64,000 bases of DNA from Diaphorobacter sp. HDW4A. GTDB lineage: Bacteria > Pseudomonadota > Gammaproteobacteria > Burkholderiales > Burkholderiaceae_C. Position numbers and translations under genes: made by a program. The stretch spans positions 5,022,001-5,086,000 of the forward strand of contig NZ_CP049910.1 in the NCBI RefSeq assembly GCF_011305995.1, given 5' to 3'. This document shows, in pieces, positions 14,668 through 24,508 of the stretch. Positions within the stretch are counted from its first letter, which is position 1; the number at the start of each line of letters is the position of its first letter. The notes beneath the pieces were generated by a model. The model was not told the origin of the DNA. It ran no database searches and worked only from the letters and a program-made list of their open reading frames with translations.

Positions 14668-16284
14668 ATGCAAAAGAAAACCGTCGCCATCGGCTTCATG
14701 GGCACCCAGCTCGATTCGGGCCTCGGCGCGGGGCGCTGGGAGAAGTGGCGGCCCACGGTGTCGCTGGTGCAGCACGAGGATCGGCTGATCGACCGCCTTG
14801 AGCTGATCTATTCGCGCAAACACACGGCGCTCGCGAACCAGCTCGTGGCCGACATTGCCAACGTCTCGCCCGAAACGGAGGTCAACCTCGTGCCGCTCGA
14901 GGTGAACGACCCATGGGATTTCGGCGAGATGTACGCGGCCATCTACGACTGGGCGCGCAACTACCGCTTCGACCCCGAGAACGAGCAGTACTGGGTGCAC
15001 ATCACCACCGGCACGCACGTGGCGCAGATCTGCATGTTCCTGATGGTGGAGTCGCGCCAGATTCCCGGCGTGCTGCTGCAGACCTCGCCGCCGCGCAAGC
15101 AGAAAGCAGGGGCACCCGGCGAGCTGGCGCTCATCGATCTCGACCTCTCGCGCTACGACGGGCTCGCGCAGCGCTTCACGCAGGCCAAGGAAGAGGCCAT
15201 CGATTTTCTGAAGAGCGGCATCGCCACGCGCAACGCCCGCTTCAACAAGCTGATCGAGGAGATCGAGCGCGTGGCGGTGCGCTCGAAGGCGCCGATTCTC
15301 TTCACCGGGCCCACCGGCGCGGGCAAGTCGCATCTGGCGCGGCGCATGTATGAGCTCAAGAAGGCGCGCCACCAGATCGACGGCGATTTCGTCGAAGTGA
15401 ACTGTGCGACGCTGCGCGGTGACGGCGCGGCCTCGACACTGTTCGGCCACAAGAAGGGCGCGTTCACCGGCGCGGCGGCCGACCGCGCGGGCCTGCTGCG
15501 CGCGGCGCACCAGGGCGTGCTGTTTCTCGACGAGATCGGCGAACTGGGCCTCGATGAGCAGGCCATGCTTTTGAAGGCGGTCGAAGAAAAGCGCTTCTTC
15601 CCGATGGGCAGCGACAAGGAGGTGTCGAGCGACTTCCAGCTCGTCGTCGGCACCAACCGCGACCTGCGCGTGGACGTGGCCGGGGGCCGCTTTCGCGAGG
15701 ACCTGTTCGCGCGCATCAACCTCTGGGCCTACACGCTGCCGGGGCTCGCGCACCGGCCCGAGGACATCGAGCCCAATGTCGACCACATGCTCGCGCGCTC
15801 GTCCGCCGAGATCGGCCGCAACGTGCGCTTCAACGCCGAGGCGCGCGCGGCCTATCTGCGCTTTGCCAACTCCACAGATGCGCCATGGTCCGGCAACTTC
15901 CGCGATCTGGCCGCGAGCGTCACCCGCCTCGCCACGCTCGCCGAGGGCGGACGCATTTCGGTCGAACAGGTGCAGGCCGAGATCAGCCGGCTGCAGTGGC
16001 TTTGGCAGCACGCCGATGGCGATTTACCCGCCACCAGTGCGTCGCACGACTCGGTCGATCTGACCGACATGCTGACCGAAGCGCAACTCGCCGCGCTCGA
16101 CTACTTTGACCGGCTGCAGCTGCAGTCCGTCATCCACATCTGCCGCCAGTCGCGCACCCTGTCCGAGGCAGGACGCAGGCTGTTCGACAAGTCGCGCGAA
16201 CTCAAGGCCGTGGCGAACGACGCGGATCGGCTGCGCAAATATCTGCACAAGTTCGGGCTGAACTGGGACGCGGTCACCGGGTAG
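14668..16284 (+). CDS. rtcR: Sigma-54-dependent activator RtcR (CARF-AAA+)
   Basis: A 538-residue enhancer-binding protein. Residues 1 to about 180 form the RtcR regulatory domain of the CARF type, with the ligand-loop-like ITTGTH at 112-117. This domain is thought to sense RNA ends or cyclic-phosphate oligonucleotides. The AAA+ domain has Walker A GPTGAGKS (214-221), the sigma-54-contacting GAFTGA loop (264-269) and Walker B VLFLDEIGE. The C-terminus (SQSRTLSEAGRRLFDKSR) is the DNA-binding helix-turn-helix. It is divergent from rsr with 200 bases between, where the sigma-54 promoter and palindromes lie. Confidence 0.96.
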   Translation: MQKKTVAIGFMGTQLDSGLGAGRWEKWRPTVSLVQHEDRLIDRLELIYSRKHTALANQLVADIANVSPETEVNLVPLEVNDPWDFGEMYAAIYDWARNYRFDPENEQYWVHITTGTHVAQICMFLMVESRQIPGVLLQTSPPRKQKAGAPGELALIDLDLSRYDGLAQRFTQAKEEAIDFLKSGIATRNARFNKLIEEIERVAVRSKAPILFTGPTGAGKSHLARRMYELKKARHQIDGDFVEVNCATLRGDGAASTLFGHKKGAFTGAAADRAGLLRAAHQGVLFLDEIGELGLDEQAMLLKAVEEKRFFPMGSDKEVSSDFQLVVGTNRDLRVDVAGGRFREDLFARINLWAYTLPGLAHRPEDIEPNVDHMLARSSAEIGRNVRFNAEARAAYLRFANSTDAPWSGNFRDLAASVTRLATLAEGGRISVEQVQAEISRLQWLWQHADGDLPATSASHDSVDLTDMLTEAQLAALDYFDRLQLQSVIHICRQSRTLSEAGRRLFDKSRELKAVANDADRLRKYLHKFGLNWDAVTG

Positions 16285-16779
16285 GCCACAACTGTGCGCA
16301 AACCCAGTATGCAGCGAACAAATCAACAGCTTTTTCCACAGCTTTGCCAATTTTGCCCACAGTGAATTCACAAATCGTAAATTTCATATTTTCTTTTCAT
16401 ATCAATACATTGCATTCACTTTCTGCGTGATGGATGCCTGAAATGAACAGGGAAATTTCGAAGCTACAGGGTTGTGCATAACTATGTGGGAATTGGTTTT
16501 TGCAGATCTGTCCACATGGGGGTGGAATCCGGTTTGGAACGGGGTTCTGATCACCACAGAGAGGGACACCTCGGGATAAGCATGTAGATAAGCATGTGCA
16601 TAACCAGTGCTTACCCGGTGCGCTCAGAGGCGTGAGCGCATCTGAGCGAAATATTCCACCAGCTGGTGAAAATCCGTGGGTTTGCGAGCGGCTGCTCCGT
16701 CGGATTCACTGGTAGAGTGCCAAATTCATCGATTCAGATACAGATATCAAACAACAGGCACCCCAAGGAGAGAAACGTC
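16285..16779. other. AT-rich intergenic region with DnaA-box-like words
   Basis: About 500 bases with no gene. It holds two perfect TTATGCACA words on the minus strand (16473-16481 and 16595-16603), TTTTCCACA at 16332-16340 and a one-mismatch word at 16583-16591. It must also contain the promoter for the ABC importer operon. No dnaA, dnaN or partition gene is nearby, so an origin is not claimed. Confidence 0.5.
16575..16597. repeat. Tandem direct repeat GATAAGCATGT
   Basis: Two identical 11-base words separated by one base (period 12), overlapping the DnaA-box-like words in the same spacer. Function unknown; it may be a regulatory site for the downstream transporter. Confidence 0.45.
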
Positions 16780-17610
16780 ATGAAATTCCGTTTGCTGGCT
16801 GCGGCCACCCTTGCCACCGTCACCCTGCTGGGTGGCGTGGCCCACGCCGATCAACTGGAAGACATCAAGAAGAAGGGCGAGCTGGTCGTCGGCGTGCTGG
16901 GCACGGACGAGCCACTGAGCTTCATCGATGCCAAGACGCGCGAGCTGGTGGGCTACGACGTGGACCTCGGGCGTGCCGTCGCGCAGAAGCTGGGCGTCAA
17001 GCCGGTCTTCAAGCAGATCACGCTGGCTGCGCGCATCCCCGAGCTGCAGCAGGGCCACATCGACCTGCTGGCCGCATCGCTCACGCACAACAAGGAGCGC
17101 GAGGCGCAGATCGACTTCTCGCTGACTACGTTCATCACCGGCCAGAAGGTGATGACCAAGGCCAACAGCCCGATCAAGGACGTGCCGGAACTCGCGGGCA
17201 AGCGCGTGGCCACCGCCAAGGGCAGTTCGATGGAAGTGAACATGAAGAAGGCCGTGCCCACGGCCACCATCATCTCGTTCGACACCTCGCCGCAAGCACT
17301 GGTCGCCATGCAGCAGGGCAAGGCCGTGGCTTTCGTGAATGACGAGATGAGCCTGGTGCGCGCCATGGTGCAGCTGGGTGACCAGCGCAAGGACTACAAG
17401 CTACTGCCCACCATCATCAGCGTGGAGCCGCTGGCGCTCGGCATCAAGAAGGGCGAGGCCGGCTTCAAAAAGGTGGTGGACGACACCCTGCGCGAGATGG
17501 AAGCCAACGGCAAGGCCGAAGGTCTGTACGAACAATGGTTCGGCCAGAAGAGCAGCCTGAAGATGGACAAGCGCGCGTTCAAGTTCGAGACCGACAAGGT
17601 CGCCGAGTAA
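16780..17610 (+). CDS. Amino-acid ABC transporter, periplasmic substrate-binding protein
   Basis: A 276-residue family-3 solute-binding protein. The signal peptide MKFRLLAAATLATVTLLGGVAHA is cleaved near residue 23. The mature protein starts with the usual EDIKKKGELVVGVLGTDEPLSF and includes GYDVDLGRAVAQKLG and a late LREMEANGKAEGLYEQWFG. AAGGAG stands 9 bases before the ATG, which decides the start over an upstream in-frame ATG. Together with two permeases and an ATPase downstream it forms a complete polar amino-acid importer, of the glutamate/aspartate kind by general resemblance. The exact ligand is not deducible. Confidence 0.9.
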   Translation: MKFRLLAAATLATVTLLGGVAHADQLEDIKKKGELVVGVLGTDEPLSFIDAKTRELVGYDVDLGRAVAQKLGVKPVFKQITLAARIPELQQGHIDLLAASLTHNKEREAQIDFSLTTFITGQKVMTKANSPIKDVPELAGKRVATAKGSSMEVNMKKAVPTATIISFDTSPQALVAMQQGKAVAFVNDEMSLVRAMVQLGDQRKDYKLLPTIISVEPLALGIKKGEAGFKKVVDDTLREMEANGKAEGLYEQWFGQKSSLKMDKRAFKFETDKVAE

Positions 17611-17669
17611 GCGCCTGATGTGATGCTGCTCCCGGGGCTTCGCTCATTCGATGCAAGGCCCGCGCACGA

Positions 17670-17703
17670 GGCGCTCTCAGGTAGAGCGCCTTGTGCTTTC
17701 TTG
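17670..17703 (+). terminator. Hairpin between binding protein and permease genes
   Basis: GGCGCTCT and AGAGCGCC pair around a 5-base loop and are followed by TTGTGCTTTCTT. It is a weak intrinsic terminator or 3'-end stabiliser. It would let the binding protein be made in excess over the membrane components, as is common for these operons. Confidence 0.6.
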
Positions 17704-17735
17704 CGTCGTGATCGCACGGCGGCGGACATGAATTT

Positions 17736-18431
17736 ATGACGACTTTCGACCCGCAGATGCTGATCTCGGGCCAGTACCACGACATGCTCGTGGCCGGGCT
17801 CAAGATGTCGCTGCAATATCTTTTCTGGGCTTTCTGGATAGCGCTGCCGTTGGGCCTCGTGATCGCGCTGTTTCGCCTGTCGCCCTACAGGCCGCTGCGT
17901 TGGATCGGCGCGACCTATGTGGAGGTGGTGCGCAGCATCCCCCTGCTCGCGCACATGCTGTTCTGGTATTTCGGCGTGCCCGAAATGCTGCCCGCGCCCA
18001 TCAAGGACATGCTCTACGAAGGCCCGGTGGAGAGCATCTGCGCGGTCATGGCGCTGGGCGTCTACACGGCGGCCTACATGGCGGAGGACATCCGCAGCGG
18101 CATCCGCGCCGTGCCCGGCGTGCAGATGGAGGCCGCGCGCGCGCTCGGCCTCGGCTACATGCGCACCATGCGGCTCGTGATCCTGCCGCAGGCCTTCCGG
18201 CTCACGGTGCCGCCGCTGATCTCGCAGACGCTGAACATGTGGAAGGGCACATCGATCGCCACTGTGATCGGTGCGGCGGAAATGATGTACCAGGCCGGCC
18301 AGGTGGAGAGCCAGTCGTTCCGCAGCTTCGAGGCGTTTGCATTCGCCAGCGTCTCCTACCTCGTGGTGTCGCTCGTCATCACCGGCGTCGCCGCCTGGTT
18401 CCAGCACCGCTATCCGGTGCGCACCATGTGA
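17736..18431 (+). CDS. Amino-acid ABC transporter permease (HisMQ type, first)
   Basis: A 231-residue inner-membrane permease of the polar amino-acid ABC family. Five hydrophobic segments are apparent, and the ATPase-contact EAA loop reads VQMEAARALGLGYMRTMRLVILPQAFR. No good Shine-Dalgarno sequence precedes the ATG. It lies 125 bases after the binding-protein gene, behind the hairpin, and 21 bases before the second permease. Confidence 0.9.
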   Translation: MTTFDPQMLISGQYHDMLVAGLKMSLQYLFWAFWIALPLGLVIALFRLSPYRPLRWIGATYVEVVRSIPLLAHMLFWYFGVPEMLPAPIKDMLYEGPVESICAVMALGVYTAAYMAEDIRSGIRAVPGVQMEAARALGLGYMRTMRLVILPQAFRLTVPPLISQTLNMWKGTSIATVIGAAEMMYQAGQVESQSFRSFEAFAFASVSYLVVSLVITGVAAWFQHRYPVRTM

Positions 18432-18452
18432 CCTGACAAGAAGAACAAGAAC

Positions 18453-19162
18453 ATGCTGGAACTCATTCAAGAATACTGGTTGTACTTCCTCGTCGGGCAG
18501 TACCCCAAGGGGCCGCTCGGCGGCCTCGCGCTCACGATCATTCTCGCCTCCCTCGGCCTGATCCTGTCGATGCCGCTCGGCCTCGTCTTCGGGCTGATGC
18601 GTGTGTCGCCCAAGCGCTGGCTGCGCGTGCCGGTCACCTGCTTCATCTACATTGTGCGCGGCATGCCGCTCCTGATGGTGGTGTTCTGGGCCTACTTCTT
18701 CCTGCCCAGCGTGACGGGGGTGAAGACCGACCAGTTCTGGACCATGCTGATCGCGCTCGTCGTGTTCGATGCGGCGTATCTCGCCGAGATCGTGCGCGCC
18801 GGCATCCTCGGCCTGCCCAAGGGCCAGATGGAATGCGCACGCTCGCTCGGCCTGCCCTACATGAAGGCAATGCGTTCGGTGATCCTGCCGCAGGCGCTGC
18901 GCAATTCGCTTCCCTCGCTGGTCAATCAGTTCATCTCGACGATCAAGGAAACCTCGCTCGGCTACATCATCGGCCTCGCGGAGGTGACCTTCATCGCCAC
19001 GCAGATCAACAGCCTCGTCTTCACCAAACCCGCCCAAGTGTTCGGCATTCTGGGGCTCACTTACTTCGTGCTGTGCTTCGGCCTGTCGCGACTGGCATTC
19101 TGGATAGAGCGACGACTCGAGCGCAAAGGCCTCGGCAATCGTCCGCAAGCAAAGGTAGCAGC

Positions 19163-19166
<4 letters not shown>
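18453..19166 (+). CDS. Amino-acid ABC transporter permease (HisMQ type, second)
   Basis: A 237-residue permease, partner of the preceding one. It starts [20 protein letters not shown] and has the EAA loop [27 protein letters not shown]. It ends in a basic tail ([14 protein letters not shown]). Its TGA stop overlaps the ATG of the ATPase gene in ATGA, so translation is coupled. Confidence 0.9.
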
Positions 19167-19909
<743 letters not shown>

Positions 19910-19940
19910 CCAAGAATCTCCAACGCGTGTTGACGCCAGG

Positions 19941-19976
19941 GCACTGCACCCCTCAGAGGGTGGAGTGCTTTTTTCA
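19941..19976 (+). terminator. Intrinsic terminator of the amino-acid importer operon
   Basis: GCACTGCACCC and GGGTGGAGTGC pair (one internal G-G mismatch) around a short loop and are followed by six T residues. It lies 31 bases after the ATPase stop. Confidence 0.88.
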
Positions 19977-20180
19977 TGCCACATCCCCCCTGCATCGACT
20001 GTGGATAACTCTGTTCAAAAGCCCTGATCAGATTGTGCAAAACGCGGGGATATTTCACCTGCAGAGCCACTGCATGCCAGCCCGGAGCCTTAAAGCAGGA
20101 GGTGCGTACATGTCAAAGCCGCTCATTTCTGCAACGTACTGACAGCCGCCTCATTCATTGGTATCAGTCAATCAATCAAC

Positions 20181-20492
20181 ATGCCAATCCGTTCACGCCG
20201 CACCGAAGGCATGGCACTGCTGAGCGATGCAGCGGCCAAGCAAGAACGATGGCGTGCGCAGAATGGAAGCTACGCCACCATTGTTTCTGACTTGCGACGG
20301 GGATATGGCGACCTTTCTGAACACGGGTACTGCAAATTGACAGTCACCGCCGACAATGGCTATACGCTGACCGCTTCGCGCAATGGACCGCAGGCCAATG
20401 ACAAAAAATGCGGCAACTACACGCTCAATGCGCTGGGCACCAAGGGCATGGCCGATGGCACGCCCGGTACACTGAAGGACTGCTGGCGCTGA
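20181..20492 (+). pseudogene. Type IV pilin (PilE-like) C-terminal fragment
   Basis: The 103-residue frame reads like the region after the hydrophobic helix of PilE-type pilins: RRTEGMALLSDAAAKQERWRAQNGSYAT, then CKLTVTADNGYTLTA and a C-terminal Cys (LKDCWR). The prepilin leader, the FTLIEL cleavage region and the N-terminal helix are absent. The 170 bases upstream do not encode them in any frame I checked. No pilus genes surround it. It is best taken as a decayed or truncated pilin gene; an intact gene with a non-standard N-terminus is less likely. Confidence 0.6.
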
Positions 20493-20570
20493 GTTTGATT
20501 TGAACAGTCAGTCAACGCATTCGCCGGTGAGTGAGCAAACCTCATGATGGCCGCGCCCCCTCCAGGCGCC

Positions 20571-20591
20571 TTGTAGACAACTTCTCTACAA
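20571..20591. promoter_or_regulatory. Inverted repeat TTGTAGA-N7-TCTACAA
   Basis: Perfect 7-base arms around a 7-base spacer, 39 bases before the YkgJ gene. It overlaps the only plausible promoter position for that gene, so it may be an operator. No regulator is linked to it. Confidence 0.35.
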
Positions 20592-20630
20592 TTTCGCCCT
20601 TCAAGCCAGCGCCGCCATATCCACACCATC

Positions 20631-21035
20631 ATGAAATCCCCCATCGCCATCGTAGACGTAGACCGCGTCGAAACCTGGCAACGTTACCGCGCCGGCATGT
20701 GCGACACCTGTGCTGCCAACTGCTGCACCATGCCGCTGGAAGTGCAGCTCTCCGACCTCGTGCGCCTTGGGGTCGTCGACGCGTTCGAGGTCGAGAATGT
20801 CGACGTCAAACTGATCGCCAAGCGCCTGTTGAAAATGAAGGTCATCGACCACTTCAACCACAAGAACGCCCTCTTCACCATGGGTCGCCGCGCCAGTGGG
20901 GATTGCAATTTTCTGGACGAGAAGACACGCCGCTGCACGGTGTATGAAACCCGGCCCGAGACCTGCCGCCTGCATCCGCAGAAGAAAAGCCCCAAGCCCG
21001 GTTTCTGCGCGTACGGTGCGCGGCGGCCCCGCTGA
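20631..21035 (+). CDS. YkgJ-family cysteine-cluster protein
   Basis: A 134-residue protein of the YkgJ (CxxCxxCC) family, thought to bind a metal or Fe-S centre. Cysteines cluster at the N-terminal CDTCAANCCTM, then GDCNFL, RRCTVY and ETCRLHP. Length is usual. No function is established for the family. It lies 20 bases upstream of yddG and may be co-transcribed with it. Confidence 0.85.
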   Translation: MKSPIAIVDVDRVETWQRYRAGMCDTCAANCCTMPLEVQLSDLVRLGVVDAFEVENVDVKLIAKRLLKMKVIDHFNHKNALFTMGRRASGDCNFLDEKTRRCTVYETRPETCRLHPQKKSPKPGFCAYGARRPR

Positions 21036-21055
21036 TTCAGCATAGACAAAGATCC

Positions 21056-21955
21056 ATGTCCGCGCCCTCCTCCCGCGCCACGCTGATCGGCCTTGCCGCG
21101 ATCCTGTGCTGGTCGACCTCGGTGGGCCTGTTTCGCAGCGTGGCCGAGCACCTGGGTCCGGTCGGCGGCGCGGCCAATGTGTTCTCGCTGAGTGCGCTGC
21201 TCGTCAGCCTGCGCTTCGGTCTGCCGCAATGGGCGCAACTGCGCGCCTGGAGCCCTGTCTACGTGTGGGGATGCGGGCTGATCTTCGTGGCCTACGAGAT
21301 CGGGCTGGCGCTGTCCATCGGCTTTGCGAGCAACCGCACGCAAACGCTTGAGCTCGGCATGATCAACTACCTCTGGCCCAGCCTCACCGTGGTGCTGGCG
21401 ACCGCGCTAGGTCTGCAGCGCTTTCGCTGGGGACTGGTTCCGGGCGTACTACTCGCGATGCTTGGCATCGTCATGGTGCTGCAGGGCGATGGCCGGTTTT
21501 CCATCGCGGGCCTGTGGGCCAATGTGCTGAGCAATCCGCTGGCCTATGGTCTGGCACTGGCCGCCGCGCTGCTCTGGCCCTGCTATTCGGTGCTGGCGCG
21601 CTTGTATGGGCGAGGGGCAAACGCCCTGTCACTGTTTCTCTGGGCCGTAGCTCTGTGCCTGTGGGTGCACTACGCGTTCAGCGATGAGCCAGCGATGCAT
21701 TTCACCGTGCCCGCGCTGCTGCAGCTCGCGGCGCTCGGCGGACTCACCGCGCTGGGCTATAGCTGCTGGGACTATGGCATCCGCCACGGCGATCTCACCG
21801 TGATGGCCGTGGGCTCGTATTTCACACCCGTGCTCTCGGCCCTCGTGGGAACCGTGTGGCTGAGCGTCACTCCCTCATGGAGCTTCTGGAAGGGCGTGGC
21901 GCTGGTCACGCTCGGGTCGTTGATCTGCTGGTACAGCACGCGGGCGCGCGCTTAG
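21056..21955 (+). CDS. yddG: Aromatic amino acid exporter YddG (DMT family)
   Basis: A 299-residue, ten-helix EamA/DMT exporter closely resembling enterobacterial YddG throughout. Shared blocks include TLIGLAAILCWSTSVGL, GPVGGAANVFSLSALL, NYLWPSLTVVLA and the terminal GDLTVMAVGSYFTPVLSAL. YddG exports aromatic amino acids and some other metabolites across the inner membrane. Its last 4 bases overlap the end of the convergent hydrolase gene. Confidence 0.88.
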   Translation: MSAPSSRATLIGLAAILCWSTSVGLFRSVAEHLGPVGGAANVFSLSALLVSLRFGLPQWAQLRAWSPVYVWGCGLIFVAYEIGLALSIGFASNRTQTLELGMINYLWPSLTVVLATALGLQRFRWGLVPGVLLAMLGIVMVLQGDGRFSIAGLWANVLSNPLAYGLALAAALLWPCYSVLARLYGRGANALSLFLWAVALCLWVHYAFSDEPAMHFTVPALLQLAALGGLTALGYSCWDYGIRHGDLTVMAVGSYFTPVLSALVGTVWLSVTPSWSFWKGVALVTLGSLICWYSTRARA

Positions 21956-23127
21956 AACGACTCCACCGAAGCCGCGATGAAGGCCACGATCTCGCGTTCA
22001 TAGGCCGGCATTTCCGGCGCGGGCGCGGAACTCCAGAGCACGACCACCACATCCGCGTCGCGATCAATATAGAGATACTGACCGAACACGCCGATGGCCG
22101 AGAACGCGCGCGCACCGTGTCCCGCCATGGCCTGTTCGCCCTGAGGAAACAACCACCACTGGTGGTGGTAGCTCAACGCGTGCGGGCCTGCATAGGGCTT
22201 CACGTCGCGCAGCGGCGATACGGCGGGCAAGCGGACGATGTCATCGACCCAGCCCACGGGCAGCACCTGCCCGTCGCCGATCTTTCCACCGTTCGCGATG
22301 AATCGGCCAAAGCGGCCATAGTCGCGCAGCACGGCGCCGAAGCCGCTGCTCGCGATCTCCAGGCCTCCCTCACTGTCGAGTTGCCAGAACGCGTTCTGCT
22401 CCATGCCCATGGGCTGCCAGATCTTCTGCGACAGATAAGTAGCGACGGGCATACCGGTGGCGGCGCGCACGATCTCGGCCTGCAGAAAGGATTCGCCCGT
22501 GCTGTAGTTGAACACCGTGCCAGGCGCATGCAGACGCGGCAGTGCGGCCAGCACTTTGAGGATGCCGCCGTGCTCAAGGGCGAGCTGCGCGGAGAACATC
22601 GCCCGGCGGTCGGACTGCGGGTTGCGGTAGGTCTCATCCCAGCGCACGCCCGAGGTCATATTGAGCACCTGCTCCACCGTCACTCCGTCGTAGCCCGATC
22701 CGATCAGCTGCGGCACGTAATGCGTCACGGGGTCCAGCGGGCTGCGGATCGCACCGTCGTGCAGCGCAGCAGCCACCAGCGTCGAAGAGATCGACTTGGC
22801 GACCGAGAACGAGGTCCAGCGCGTGCGCTGGCTGTTGCCTTGCGCGTATTTCTCGAGCGCGATGCGGTCGCCCTTGAGCACCAGCAGGCCGGTGATGTCG
22901 TTGCGCTGCATGAAGCGATCTACGTCGCAGTGCTCATCATCGATGGTGTAGCGCGGCGCGATCTCCGGGCCGCTCGTCAACGGATGAACAGGGCCGCTAC
23001 CATGCGGCACGTTGCGCGTGGGATAGAGCAGATCCATGTGGCGGAAGGTGGGCGTCTGCACACTGGAGTCGAGCTCGTACAGGTCTTCGGGGCGGCCCAA
23101 TGCGGGTGCGTGATCGATGTGATTCAT
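21952..23127 (-). CDS. Serine hydrolase, beta-lactamase/NylB family
   Basis: A 391-residue penicillin-recognising-fold hydrolase, most like 6-aminohexanoate-dimer hydrolase (NylB) and carboxylesterases. The nucleophile motif SxxK is Ser108-Val-Ala-Lys111 (TSFSVAKSISST). The catalytic tyrosine is Tyr208 in FNYSTGESFL. A C-terminal block GVFGQYLYIDRDADVVVVL is typical. There is no clear signal peptide, so it is probably cytoplasmic. The substrate is unknown; the adjacent MFS transporter gene, 28 bases upstream and co-directional, may import it. Confidence 0.8.
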   Translation of the reverse strand: MNHIDHAPALGRPEDLYELDSSVQTPTFRHMDLLYPTRNVPHGSGPVHPLTSGPEIAPRYTIDDEHCDVDRFMQRNDITGLLVLKGDRIALEKYAQGNSQRTRWTSFSVAKSISSTLVAAALHDGAIRSPLDPVTHYVPQLIGSGYDGVTVEQVLNMTSGVRWDETYRNPQSDRRAMFSAQLALEHGGILKVLAALPRLHAPGTVFNYSTGESFLQAEIVRAATGMPVATYLSQKIWQPMGMEQNAFWQLDSEGGLEIASSGFGAVLRDYGRFGRFIANGGKIGDGQVLPVGWVDDIVRLPAVSPLRDVKPYAGPHALSYHHQWWLFPQGEQAMAGHGARAFSAIGVFGQYLYIDRDADVVVVLWSSAPAPEMPAYEREIVAFIAASVESF

Positions 23128-23155
23128 GATGAGAAATGGAGCAAAGAGCAGACGA

Positions 23156-24508
23156 TCAACGGTTGACCAGACGTTTTGAAATCAGCAACACTGCGAGGCT
23201 GCCAAGACACAGCACGCCCGACAGCAAATACAAGCCCGTCGTGGCCGAGCCGGTGGCGGTGAACAGCTTGCCGAACACCGTGGGGCCGAGAAAGCCGGCC
23301 ATCTGGCCGAACGCGTTCACAAAGGCGATGCCCACGGTAGCGGCCGCGCCTGAGAGCACAGCGGTCGGCAGGTTCCAGAACAGCGCGTTGGCGATCACAT
23401 TGCCCGCCACCGCCACCACAGAAACCAGCACCAGCGCGGTCACATCGCCCGCAGCCCATGGCAGCGCCGCCACGCCTGCGGCGCTCAACAGGCCCGGTAA
23501 CACGGTATGCCAGCGGCGCTCGCGCAGCCAGTCGGAGGTACGCCCCAGTACCAGCATGCCGATGACGGCCACCGCAAACGGTGCGGCCACCATCCAGCCG
23601 ATGTGCACGGTGCTCTTCACGCCCGCAGCGCGCAGCATTGATGGCATCCAGAACATCAGCGTGACGCCCGCGAGATACGCAAAATTGATGAATGCCAGCA
23701 GCCACACCAGCGGCGAACGCATTGCGTCGCCGACCTTGTGCGTGAGCGCATGGCTCTGGTCGACGACGATGCGCGATTGAAGCAACGCCTTCTCGTCTGC
23801 CGAGAGCCAGCGTGCATCTTCAATGCGGTCGTTCAGGTAGAAAAACGCGATCACGCCAAGCACCACCGCCGGAGCGCCTTCCAGCAGAAACAACCACTGC
23901 CATGCGGACAGATGCGCGTTGCCCCCGAAGTGCTCGAGAATCCAGCCCGAGACGATGCCGCCGAGCACGCTGCCCACCGGAATCGCCGCCATGAACAGCG
24001 TGATGACGCGGCTGCGGCGCTCGGCCGGATACCACTGCGTGAGATACAGCATCACGCCAGGAAAGAAGCCCGCCTCGGCCGCGCCGAGCAGCAGACGCAC
24101 GGTGTAGAACTGCATCGGAGTCTTCACCAGCAACGTGGCCATGGAGAGCATGCCCCAGGTGATCAGAATGCGCGCGATCCAGCGGCGCGCACCAAAGCGC
24201 GCCATCAGCACATTGCTCGGCACTTCGAGCAGAAAGTAGCTCACAAAGAAGATGCCCGCACCAAGGCCGAACACCGCCTCGCTGAAACCCAGTTCATCCT
24301 GCATTCCGAGCTTGGCGAAGCCGACGTTCGTGCGGTCGATGAAGGCGAACACGTAGCCGACGAACAGAAAGCTGATCAACCGCCAAGTGACCTTGGAATA
24401 CACCTTGTCCTCCATGGCGTGCACCGCAGCGCGGGATGTGCAAGAGGCGTTGCTGCCCAACGGCGGCGCTGCGAACGAGGGCGATGAAGAGGACGATGAC
24501 GACGGCAT
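23156..24508 (-). CDS. MFS transporter, anion:cation symporter (ACS) family
   Basis: A 450-residue, 12-helix major facilitator resembling the ACS/phthalate-permease group that imports organic anions. The first helix reads LISFLFVGYVFAFIDRTNVGFAK, and the A-like motif is in LGRTSDWLRERRWH. The start at 24508 has CGGAG 7 bases upstream. It adds a serine-rich 31-residue tail before MEDKVYSKV (an ATG near 24415), which could be the true start. It is divergent from a LysR regulator, which probably controls it and the hydrolase. Confidence 0.87.
   Translation of the reverse strand: MPSSSSSSSPSFAAPPLGSNASCTSRAAVHAMEDKVYSKVTWRLISFLFVGYVFAFIDRTNVGFAKLGMQDELGFSEAVFGLGAGIFFVSYFLLEVPSNVLMARFGARRWIARILITWGMLSMATLLVKTPMQFYTVRLLLGAAEAGFFPGVMLYLTQWYPAERRSRVITLFMAAIPVGSVLGGIVSGWILEHFGGNAHLSAWQWLFLLEGAPAVVLGVIAFFYLNDRIEDARWLSADEKALLQSRIVVDQSHALTHKVGDAMRSPLVWLLAFINFAYLAGVTLMFWMPSMLRAAGVKSTVHIGWMVAAPFAVAVIGMLVLGRTSDWLRERRWHTVLPGLLSAAGVAALPWAAGDVTALVLVSVVAVAGNVIANALFWNLPTAVLSGAAATVGIAFVNAFGQMAGFLGPTVFGKLFTATGSATTGLYLLSGVLCLGSLAVLLISKRLVNR

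Noticed and set aside
16285..16779. Chromosomal or plasmid replication origin
   Set aside because: DnaA-box-like words occur, but there is no dnaA, dnaN, rep or par gene, no AT-rich 13-mer series, and the surrounding genes are unrelated to replication.
20110..20142. Ten-codon frame MSKPLISATY with a strong AGGAGG before it
   Set aside because: The ribosome binding site is good, but the peptide has no attenuator pattern or hairpin/terminator after it. It could be a remnant of the start of a lost gene, so I do not list it as a gene.
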